DNA of 59,874 nt, from contig JAFZBS010000009.1 in the NCBI GenBank assembly GCA_017561575.1, positions 1 through 59,874 of the forward strand, written 5' to 3'. Of this stretch, positions 49,488 through 59,874 are shown piece after piece. The DNA comes from Candidatus Saccharimonadota bacterium. GTDB taxonomy: Bacteria > Patescibacteriota > Saccharimonadia > Saccharimonadales > Saccharimonadaceae. How positions within the stretch are numbered: the stretch's first letter is position 1; each line of letters opens with the position of its first letter. Below the pieces are notes generated by a model that saw only the letters and a list, made by a program, of their open reading frames with translations, was not told the origin of the DNA and did no database searches. The translations under genes were made by a program, and so were the position numbers.

Positions 49488-51222
49488 GCATCTCCTTTCT
49501 AAATTCCGCGTCCGAAAGTTGTGATTTTACAATGGATTGATATACTTTGCAACAACCGAGTAGTTCTTGATGCGTCCCCTTTCCGACCATTTTTCCTTTA
49601 TCGAGCACAACAATTTGATCGGCATCTTTAATTGTTGATACACGCTGAGCAACAATTAATACTACCGCGTCGCTGGTAATTGGTTTCAAAGCCTCACGGA
49701 GCCTAGCATCGGTTTTCATGTCAAGCGCTGAAAATGCATCATCAAACACGAATATATCTGGGTTTTTGCAGACTGCTCGCGCAATGGACAGACGTTGTTT
49801 TTGTCCGCCAGACACATTAGTGCCGCCCTGGGTAATATGTGAGCCGTAACCATTAGGCAACCGAGTGATAAATCCGTCAGCCTGTGCTATCTCGGCGGCC
49901 TTTCTGACCTGCTCGTCAGTTGCGTTGGGGGCACCGAATTTGATATTTGACTTCACCGTACCAGAAAACAGTACACCGCGTTGCGGCACTAGACCAATTT
50001 TCTGCATCAAATCATCCTTTGCGTATTCTTTAATATCAATTCCGTCAATCAATATTTCGCCGCTCGTTGCCTCATAAAATCTCGGAACCAAATTAATTAA
50101 TGTTGACTTGCCGGAACCTGTTGAACCGATAAAAGCCGTAGTCTTCCCCGCTTCCGCAGTAAAAGAAATATCGTCTAGCACTTTTTCGGCAGCATCAGGG
50201 TATGCAAAACTTACTTTCCTAAATTCTACTGATGCTTTTTTGTTTGGCACGCCACGAGTTTTTTTCGGAAAATGAATTTTTGGCGCCACTTTTAAAATTT
50301 CATTAATCCTCCCTGCCGACACATTGGCGCGCGGAATCATAATGAAAAATAGCGAAAGCATAAGGAATGACATCATTACGAAAGTGACATATTCCGCAAA
50401 AGCCGTCATATTACCAAGATATGAATAGTTTTGGTCAAGAAGTGAAATACCAATCCACGAACAAAGAAGCGTCGTGCCGTTAAATATAATATTGATCAAA
50501 GGGTTTTGTAGCTCGAGTATTCTATCTACAAAAATCAAAAGTTTTGTTAGTTCATCATTCGTGCGCGTAAATTTTCTTTTTTCGATACTTTCGTTATTAA
50601 ATGCCCGAATCACCTTAAGACCTGTTAAATTCTCACGCGTAATCAAAGTCACCTTGTCGACTAGTTTTTGGAAGACTTTAAATTTTGGAGCCACGAGTGA
50701 CATGATGATAATTACTGAAATTACTACTGCGCCAATCCCGACCGCTACAATCCAGCTCATTTCGGGCGCCGTCTGTATTGCCATCACGAGACCCAGCACA
50801 CAAAATAGCGGTGCACGAAGTAGCATGGATAACATCATCGTTACTATCATTTGAATTTGATTCACATCATTAGTAGTCCGTGTGATTAAACTAGCCGTAC
50901 TATAATTCTTGATGTCGGCTAAATTAAACATCAAAACCTTCTGAAATACCGCAGCTCTGATGTCCCGAGAAAAGAACGCCCCAACCTTCGCAGAAAAATA
51001 GCTAGATATAAAAGACGCCAAAGCTGAAATTGTTGCGAGTCCAAGCATCAAAAGACCATCCTTCCAAACCGTCGCCATATCGCTCTCAACAATACCGTTG
51101 TTAATAATATCAGCCATGAGAGCGGGCAACTGCAAGGTAGTATAAACCTGTCCACCAGTAGCAAGCAATAGTATTATTACTTGCCACCAGTACGGCTTTA
51201 AAAATCGCATAAGTTTAAACAT
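49471..51222 (-). CDS. ABC exporter half-transporter, degenerate-site subunit
   Basis: 583 residues, same layout. Walker A GSTGSGKST, signature NVSGGQKQRLSIARAV, but Walker B IFVFDDAFSALD has Asp in place of the catalytic Glu and the switch is IVAQRVST with Gln for His. Both changes mark the non-hydrolysing site of a heterodimer. It is encoded first and overlaps both the upstream LPG-synthase-like gene (8 nt) and its partner (17 nt). Confidence 0.93.
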   Translation of the reverse strand: MFKLMRFLKPYWWQVIILLLATGGQVYTTLQLPALMADIINNGIVESDMATVWKDGLLMLGLATISALASFISSYFSAKVGAFFSRDIRAAVFQKVLMFNLADIKNYSTASLITRTTNDVNQIQMIVTMMLSMLLRAPLFCVLGLVMAIQTAPEMSWIVAVGIGAVVISVIIIMSLVAPKFKVFQKLVDKVTLITRENLTGLKVIRAFNNESIEKRKFTRTNDELTKLLIFVDRILELQNPLINIIFNGTTLLCSWIGISLLDQNYSYLGNMTAFAEYVTFVMMSFLMLSLFFIMIPRANVSAGRINEILKVAPKIHFPKKTRGVPNKKASVEFRKVSFAYPDAAEKVLDDISFTAEAGKTTAFIGSTGSGKSTLINLVPRFYEATSGEILIDGIDIKEYAKDDLMQKIGLVPQRGVLFSGTVKSNIKFGAPNATDEQVRKAAEIAQADGFITRLPNGYGSHITQGGTNVSGGQKQRLSIARAVCKNPDIFVFDDAFSALDMKTDARLREALKPITSDAVVLIVAQRVSTIKDADQIVVLDKGKMVGKGTHQELLGCCKVYQSIVKSQLSDAEFRKEMHGATR

Positions 51223-52291
51223 ATTTTTTTGTCTCGCTCTTTTTCTTTTCTAAATGCATACGGAAATAAATCAGTGGTCCTATTATAATATATGAATAAT
51301 AAGAAATCAACCGCCAAACCAGCATCGCCCAAAAGATATAACCAGTAGACAAAGCCGAAAATACAATATAAAATGTCCCTTCCGCCGCCCCAGCGTTGCC
51401 AGGCGTTGGTACAAAATACACCGCAGCCGTTACGGCTACCGTCATTGCAAGACATTTAAAGAAATCGATATCGCCACCAAAAGCCTTTAATACAAAGAAC
51501 GGAATAGCAACAATTGCAAAATTATAAATTACCGACCAGATAATTATTTTAACAAATAATCCACGCACCTTCAAAATCTTTTTAATTGATTTGGAATACT
51601 CATTCACCTCATGTTCAACTTTGTTTAAAGTCGCCTCACGATTTTTGACAATATGTAGTTTCACTAAAATTTTTACGCCAAATTGTAATATTTTTGATAC
51701 ACCCTTCGGGAAAAGGCTCGTCCCAGCGACCATTACCGGCCAAAAAGCGTAAACCGCGAGCCCAATCCAACCAGCAACGAGCAGGGCCGGATTATCTTTA
51801 AAAACGCCACCATATGCAAAGCACACCAAAGCAATGATTAAAAAACCAATCTGGCTCGTGATCATACCACAAATCGGAATCGAAGTAGTTTCTCCAGCCG
51901 GCAAGTTGCTATGCTTTCGCATGTGATAAATCTGAAATGGTTGGCCACCAATCGAGGCCGGAGTGATGTTGTCATAGTACCTTCCGAGCATTACCACGCG
52001 CCACGCTAGTTTCCATATTTCTTTATTATCCATCTTTTTTTCTGCAGGACTAGATTTCTTTATCATCAAAACATATTTGACTAAGTTTGCAAACACGCCC
52101 ACCACGAAACAAAGCACCGCTGGTATTAACATCCACCAATTTAATGTAACTTCTGAAAGTTGCGAGGCATTTTGCCTGTCGCCAAATTCATTAACGGCCG
52201 TCGCGACGATCACTGCCACATTGATTGCTACAAAAAGCAGTACTAACAAAACTTTACGTAACGATTTTTTCTTTTTTCTAGTTTCTGTCAT
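51215..52291 (-). CDS. Lysylphosphatidylglycerol synthase TM-region family protein
   Basis: 358 residues with about eight TM helices (VLLVLLFVAINVAVIVATAV; WWMLIPAVLCFVVGVFANLV). Family marks: GRYYDNITPASIGGQPFQIYH (about 100-120) and VPTPGNAGAAEGTFYIVF near the end. This UPF0104/MprF-N-like module is a lipid flippase-type membrane domain; the synthetase part is absent. Next to an ABC exporter pair, it may help lipid handling at the envelope (inference). A basic RKKKKSLRK N-terminus suggests N-in. Confidence 0.88.
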   Translation of the reverse strand: MTETRKKKKSLRKVLLVLLFVAINVAVIVATAVNEFGDRQNASQLSEVTLNWWMLIPAVLCFVVGVFANLVKYVLMIKKSSPAEKKMDNKEIWKLAWRVVMLGRYYDNITPASIGGQPFQIYHMRKHSNLPAGETTSIPICGMITSQIGFLIIALVCFAYGGVFKDNPALLVAGWIGLAVYAFWPVMVAGTSLFPKGVSKILQFGVKILVKLHIVKNREATLNKVEHEVNEYSKSIKKILKVRGLFVKIIIWSVIYNFAIVAIPFFVLKAFGGDIDFFKCLAMTVAVTAAVYFVPTPGNAGAAEGTFYIVFSALSTGYIFWAMLVWRLISYYSYIIIGPLIYFRMHLEKKKSETKKYV

Positions 52292-52307
52292 TTTGTCCTC
52301 ACATTGA

Positions 52308-53420
52308 TTAGCGTTCTATGGCTCTTATGTTCGGATACTCATCAATCAAAACTCTGATACAGCCAGCAATCGGTACTGCAATAATTGCGCCAAGCAGCCC
52401 AAACATATACATGCCAATAACGATTGCGACGAGTATCACTACGGCTGGCAAGTTTAGCGCATTTCCCTGAATCTTTGGTGCAATAATATTATTCTCAATT
52501 TGTGCATATATTATATATATAATAGCAAAAATGATTGCTGCTAGCGGGCTGTTGAACAGTAAAATCAACGTCACGAGTGTACCACCAATAAACTGGCCAA
52601 ACATTGGAATCAAATAAAACAGCATCGTAATCATGCCAATCGGAATCGCAATACTTGTAGGTACTCCAGTGAAAAGCGAAAGACAGAACACAATAAAACC
52701 AGAAGCACAGCCATCAATCGCCGCCACAATTGCCTGTCTCGATACATAAGTAGAAATCACATTGGCCATTTTAAAGACTATGCGTTTTGCAACGGCGACG
52801 GGCTTTTTGTCTTCCTCTCCACTGCTGAGTCTCTTCCAAAAAGCATTCATCATCGAGGGGCCTTCGAGCAAAAATAGCAACGTCAGTATTAGCACTAGTA
52901 CAATCTTCATCACAATATCTGCAACTCCGCTTACGCTCGAAACAAGATTATTTCCGAGCATTCCGAGTAGATTATTAGACAAACCGTTCATTGCATTGGT
53001 AATTTCGGCATGCAGGTTTTCGATACCGAGTGATTTACCAAAATTATTAATCCCCTCCCATCCGCCAAAGTTTTTTTCAAACGTTTCGGGAAAGTTTTGG
53101 ATAAAGTTAGATGTCTCATTTACAACAACCGGCCCAACAACCGCAATAATCCCACCGATTATTAACACCACGATAAAATATGCAAGGGCCGCCGACAGGG
53201 TTTGATGTTTTTTCTCGGTGCCAAAATGCCGAATAAAGAAATTATTGACTCGCCTAACGAGAGGTTTTAGAGCCAACGCCAAAAAAATCGAAATTCCCAC
53301 CACCACTAAACCAGTCGCGGCATTTTGAATAAAAAGCCAAATCGCATAAATCACCACCGGAATCAGCCAAAACTTCAAAAAAGTTTTCGTATCCGTCTCT
53401 ATTTCTTTTGTCGCCATCAA
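52308..53420 (-). CDS. AI-2E/PerM family membrane protein
   Basis: 370 residues with roughly eight TM helices: an N-terminal pair (FWLIPVVIYAIWLFI; TGLVVVGISIFLALALKPLV), a long extracellular helical segment, then GCASGFIVFCLSLFTGVPTS and the family-typical PMFGQFIGGTLVTLILLF and AQIENNIIAPKIQG. Members include exporters of AI-2 and Na+/H+ exchangers; the substrate is not deducible. Start at MMATKEIET; AGGAGG upstream. First gene of the minus-strand membrane cluster, divergent from queH. Confidence 0.9.
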   Translation of the reverse strand: MMATKEIETDTKTFLKFWLIPVVIYAIWLFIQNAATGLVVVGISIFLALALKPLVRRVNNFFIRHFGTEKKHQTLSAALAYFIVVLIIGGIIAVVGPVVVNETSNFIQNFPETFEKNFGGWEGINNFGKSLGIENLHAEITNAMNGLSNNLLGMLGNNLVSSVSGVADIVMKIVLVLILTLLFLLEGPSMMNAFWKRLSSGEEDKKPVAVAKRIVFKMANVISTYVSRQAIVAAIDGCASGFIVFCLSLFTGVPTSIAIPIGMITMLFYLIPMFGQFIGGTLVTLILLFNSPLAAIIFAIIYIIYAQIENNIIAPKIQGNALNLPAVVILVAIVIGMYMFGLLGAIIAVPIAGCIRVLIDEYPNIRAIER

Positions 53421-53467
53421 ACCTCCTTTAATAGACTAATTATACCATATGTGCTATAATAATGTAA

Positions 53468-54046
53468 ATGAAATTATTAATGCATACCTGCTGCGCTCCG
53501 TGCAGCGTTTATTGTATTGACTCGCTTCGCGCCGAAGGTATTGAGCCGACGCTATTTTGGTATAATCCAAATATTCATCCATACATTGAATATAAAACTC
53601 GTCGGGACTGTCTAAAAGAATATGCCAAAAAGGTCAACGCCGAGCTGATAATTGATGAAGAATACGGTCTTGACGAATTTTGTAAAAATGTTGTCAGCGA
53701 TATTCCTAATCGTTGTGTAAACTACTGTTATAAAAAGCGACTTACAGAGGCAGTGCGTTATGCTGCCAAAAATGGCTATGACGCTTTTACTACCACTTTA
53801 CTCGTCTCACCTTATCAAAAACACGATGAGCTAAAAAAGGTTTGTGAAGAACTCTCCAGGCTTTCTGGCGTAAAGTTTTTATACCGGGACTTTCGGGTCG
53901 GTTTCCGCGAAGGCCAAGCAAAAGCTCGCGCCGAAGGTCTCTATATGCAAAAATACTGTGGCTGTATTTTTTCCGAAGAAGATCGCTATCAGAAACAAAT
54001 CCTTCAGGACTTGAACTCTTGCGAAATAAGCAAAAATAGTATATAA
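53468..54046 (+). CDS. queH: Epoxyqueuosine reductase QueH
   Basis: 192 residues. N-terminal LLMHTCCAPCSVYCID with the CC pair, YNPNIHPYIEYKTRRDCLK, NRCVNYCYKKRLTEAVRYAA, and C-terminal YCGCIFSEEDRYQKQ. The Cys set fits the Fe-S cluster and redox pair of QueH, which reduces epoxyqueuosine to queuosine in tRNA. It is the first gene of queH-queA-tgt. Start codon 7 nt after TATAAT (53455-53460). Confidence 0.93.
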   Translation: MKLLMHTCCAPCSVYCIDSLRAEGIEPTLFWYNPNIHPYIEYKTRRDCLKEYAKKVNAELIIDEEYGLDEFCKNVVSDIPNRCVNYCYKKRLTEAVRYAAKNGYDAFTTTLLVSPYQKHDELKKVCEELSRLSGVKFLYRDFRVGFREGQAKARAEGLYMQKYCGCIFSEEDRYQKQILQDLNSCEISKNSI

Positions 54047-54053
54047 TATATAT

Positions 54054-57702
<3,649 letters not shown>

Positions 57703-57710
<8 letters not shown>

Positions 57711-58428
57711 TTAGTTCCTCCTCCAAACTTTCACGGATTTTATTATATTTATCTTGCGTCACCGAATGTTTGCCATCGGTTTTTTCTGCACGAATCAACG
57801 AGTTGTCGCTCAGAACCCTTTTATAATTATGTTGCCCAATCAACTGGTCTTTTTCACCATATATTAATACGGTCGGAATTGTGATGTTTGACAAAGTTTG
57901 ATAGTTTTCGCGATTTTTGACGATATTCTCGACCGAGTTTTTAAAGGCCTTTTCTTTAGATAAATCACCACCTTTAGTGCTTACCATGTCCTCAAATGCT
58001 TTCATTGCCGTGTCGAACGCCGGATCGTCCAAATCTTTCTCGGTAAACACTGGTGGTGACACCAAAACGAGTTTAGCGACCATCGACGGGTATTTACTCG
58101 CAAAGCGCGTCACAATCAAAGTCCCCATCGAATGTCCCACCAAAACTAGTGGCGTATTAATATTAAGCTCGTTTAACGAATCATAAAGCGCCTTAATCTG
58201 TTCGTCATAATTATATTCAAGCTCGTCTGATTTTAAAGATTTGCCAGAACCCAGCAAATCAAATGTCACGAACCGCACATCCTTAAGCGATTCTAAACTT
58301 TCAAGGTATTCTAAAACACCCTTAAATGATTCTGAGCTCGATGCGATACCATGGATAAAAACCGCGGTGAGTTTCGATGTATCGCTCTTTAAAAAGTCAT
58401 GTGTTTTTGTAAGCTTTAAGTCATTCAT
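57703..58428 (-). CDS. Alpha/beta-fold hydrolase
   Basis: 241 residues. VFIHGIASSSESFKGVLEYL (oxyanion HG), nucleophile elbow VLVGHSMGTLIVTRFASKYP (Ser at about 99), Asp in VLIYGEKDQLIG and His in KTDGKHSVTQDKY. Cytosolic; substrate unknown (ester or lipase-like). It sits between the DHH and cysS genes with 8-nt overlaps on both sides. Confidence 0.88.
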
Positions 58429-59410
58429 CGCTATCCTCCGCTAATAATTCTGGCACAATTTTAACTAAATCCACCACTACGTCTTCGTAGCTCATATCAT
58501 AAGTCCGAAATCCCGCCGCAAAACCATGACCGCCACCGCCAAAATACCCAGCAATTTTATCAGCTATTTCGGCTTTACCGGAACAACGAATTTTACCGGT
58601 GATTTTACCATCCGGATAAGTCTTAACTGCCACCGCCACTTTTACACCCTCTACCATACGGAGCTCCTCAAGTATTAGTATGTTCGGATTATACTCGTCC
58701 GAAAATTGCGCGATGTCATCCCACGGAATATGTACCGTCGCGAGCATCCCATCCAAAGAATAGTCGATACGCTTGATTAAATCCGCCTTATAATCAAGAA
58801 TTCGGGGTGATTTTTTCATGTATTCACGTCGCTTTTCCTCGAGCTCAGCATTATTGGCACCAAGCTTGGTTAGCTCTGCACAAACTTCAAACGTTCGCGC
58901 CGTCACCGCATCGCTAGTTAGCCCCAAGGTATCAGACATAATGCCTTGCATGATGGCTTCTGCGGCCGGCTTTTGTATCTCCATGCCGAGCTTAGTAGCA
59001 ATTTCGTAAATTAATTCCGCGCAGGCAGATTTTATTTCGATAATACTCTCGTGCGGAAAATCTATATCGTCCGCCGTTTCGTGATGGTCAATTACAAATA
59101 CCGGCGCCGAGTACAGGCGGTTGCGTATCGCCGAGTCGTCAAGCAACTTAGAAAGAAGCACCTTCGCCGCAGTATCTACAATAATATACCCATCAGCGAG
59201 GTAGTCAAATTCATTGGTGATTCTAGACCAGTCATCAAAATAATGTAGGTATTTTGGCACATCTACTGGGCAATATAAACTTACTTCTTTGTCATCCAGT
59301 AAATAATCTAAGGCGATTGCACTTCCTAGCGAATCCCCGTCCGGGTTTTCCGCCTGAATGACGCAAATTTTTTTCTTATCTTTCAAAAAATCACGAAAAT
59401 TGTTGTACAT
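58421..59410 (-). CDS. DHH/DHHA1 phosphoesterase (NrnA/RecJ-like)
   Basis: 329 residues. DHH motifs: AENPDGDSLGSAIALDYLL, VDTAAKVLLSK, VIDHHETADDIDFP (the DHH triad), plus C-terminal DHHA1 with GGGGHGFAAGFRT. NrnA-type enzymes degrade nanoRNA, pAp or cyclic dinucleotide products. ATG is 7 nt after TATAAT (59418-59423). Confidence 0.9.
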   Translation of the reverse strand: MYNNFRDFLKDKKKICVIQAENPDGDSLGSAIALDYLLDDKEVSLYCPVDVPKYLHYFDDWSRITNEFDYLADGYIIVDTAAKVLLSKLLDDSAIRNRLYSAPVFVIDHHETADDIDFPHESIIEIKSACAELIYEIATKLGMEIQKPAAEAIMQGIMSDTLGLTSDAVTARTFEVCAELTKLGANNAELEEKRREYMKKSPRILDYKADLIKRIDYSLDGMLATVHIPWDDIAQFSDEYNPNILILEELRMVEGVKVAVAVKTYPDGKITGKIRCSGKAEIADKIAGYFGGGGHGFAAGFRTYDMSYEDVVVDLVKIVPELLAEDSDE

Positions 59411-59432
59411 ATATATAATTATAACATACTTA

Positions 59433-59525
59433 CTAACGCGTATTAGGTAAACTGACTAGACAGCGAACGAAGCTACCGGTATTACGATTACCATTGGTTT
59501 TATTGTAGCGCATTTCAAAAAAGTC
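59433..59525 (-). pseudogene. C-terminal remnant of a FISUMP surface protein
   Basis: Minus-strand codons read FFEMRYNKTNGNRNTGSF, then VRCLVSLPNTR and stop. The VRCL motif near the end matches the FISUMP C-terminus (YFVRCLA; VRCVAR) and an LPNTR follows where the gene at the window start has LPPTG. No upstream half is present: the frame runs into the promoter of the next surface gene. Likely the scar of recombination. Confidence 0.65.
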
Positions 59526-59526
59526 A

Positions 59527-59559
59527 TTGACAACCCTCCGGGGGGGGGGGGGGTAATAT
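59527..59559 (+). promoter_or_regulatory. Promoter with a 14-G tract between -35 and -10
   Basis: TTGACA (59527-59532) and TAATAT (59554-59559) are separated by 21 nt, of which 14 are an unbroken run of G (59540-59553). Ideal spacing would be 17. Slipped-strand changes in this run would alter promoter strength, as for Bordetella fim and Neisseria porA promoters. ATG follows at 59568, so the transcript would again be leaderless. Confidence 0.7.
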
Positions 59560-59567
59560 ATAAGTAT

Positions 59568-59874
59568 ATGCATAATAATATATATAATAATATATGCAAA
59601 GCTTCTCTTTATGCTTGTCTAAGTCTTGTTGGCGTAACAGTATTGTCTGGTATTTTAGCTTCTAATGTAGTCCCGAATGCTTCAGCAGATTCTTCAGTTG
59701 TTTCTACCGCAACTGTTATTATTCCCACTTCTTGTTCTATGACCGCAAATGTAGATAGTGAACATACTGCTTCACTCATTAATGGTATATATTCAGGAGG
59801 AAATGATTATTATCCAAATGGTATAGGTAAAACCACACTCACTGCCTTTTGTAATGATGCTTCAGGCTTTGCTA
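59568..59874 (+). CDS. Start of a secreted surface protein, truncated by window end
   Basis: 102 codons of an open frame. Signal peptide: MHNNIYNNICKASLYACLSL, then hydrophobic VGVTVLSGILASNVVPNASA. The mature part begins DSSVVSTATVIIPTSCSMTA and has Cys residues and IGKTTLTAFCNDASGFA. Similar leading modules are found in Saccharibacteria FISUMP proteins, and the next FISUMP part would lie beyond the window. Controlled by the poly-G promoter. Confidence 0.75.
   Translation, partial: MHNNIYNNICKASLYACLSLVGVTVLSGILASNVVPNASADSSVVSTATVIIPTSCSMTANVDSEHTASLINGIYSGGNDYYPNGIGKTTLTAFCNDASGFA

Overview
The window looks like a chromosomal segment of a Candidatus Saccharibacteria (TM7/CPR) bacterium. 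The pointers are FISUMP-domain surface proteins, a one-TM protein of the kind labelled 'baseplate J/gp47-like' in CPR genomes, an alanyl-tRNA synthetase without its C-terminal domain, a RuvX-MltG fusion, very tight gene packing with many 4-23 nt overlaps, and start codons placed directly after -10 boxes. TGA works as a stop codon (dinB, the RuvX-MltG gene, the histidine kinase, rluB), so this is not a UGA-recoding CPR lineage. The assignment is inference from gene content; no 16S rRNA is present.

Layout. 1-1138: 3' part of a FISUMP surface protein. 1224-6113 (-): rpsL-rpsG, then gap-rpiB-rpe-pfkB-LOG (central carbon). 6204-11961 (-): trigger factor, FAD-linked oxidase, a Pro/Glu/Val-rich membrane protein, Y-family polymerase plus YolD-like partner. 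11962-12911: decayed intergenic DNA with a FISUMP fragment, tRNA-Leu(UAG) with a duplicated 3' end, and an LPXTG protein. 12983-16067 (-): recG-rsmD and a small gene. 16171-16360 (+): an orphan structured ncRNA with its own promoter and terminator. 16431-17853 (-): two hexapeptide-repeat proteins. 18027-24409: trmD, obgE, LysM-CHAP hydrolase, RuvX-MltG fusion, gp47-like membrane protein. 24457-28226 (+): histidine kinase, response regulator, rRNA pseudouridine synthase, FtsA/PilM-like ATPase. 28278-35072 (-): small TM protein, alaS, unknown protein, HD hydrolase, mnmA, nifS-like desulfurase. 35196-38942 (+): two-domain FISUMP protein and DUF1846 protein. 38983-42922 (-): typA-tatD and three small genes. 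43006-47588: cutinase/vWA secreted protein, dCMP deaminase, ung, tdk, tmk. 47709-53420 (-): heterodimeric ABC exporter, LPG-synthase-like and AI-2E-type membrane proteins. 53468-56377 (+): queH-queA-tgt (late queuosine steps only). 56355-59410 (-): DHH phosphoesterase, hydrolase, cysS. 59433-59874: FISUMP remnant, a poly-G promoter and the start of another surface protein.

The most unusual content is a family of G+C-rich palindromic elements. They share a conserved core (shared motifs GGAGCGCGGCAGCGCGAG and CCCGTGGCGACGGG) and sit in frame inside trmD, alaS, mnmA (twice), nifS/iscS, tatD, typA and queA, and once between rpsG and gap. In every copy the outermost 15-25 bp on each side are inverted repeats of each other but differ completely between copies. 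One arm therefore appears to be an inverted duplicate of the host gene next to the insertion. Related hairpins without the full core occur at the mnmA start, in queA, in tgt and at the tmk 3' end. This is the opposite of a MITE or a Rickettsia palindromic element, whose ends are constant.

Other signals: about fourteen genes have TATAAT-like boxes 6-8 nt before the ATG (apparently leaderless mRNAs); a 24-bp perfect palindrome gives ung and tdk one shared divergent promoter; and a 14-G tract lies between the -35 and -10 boxes of a surface-protein gene, a likely phase-variation switch.
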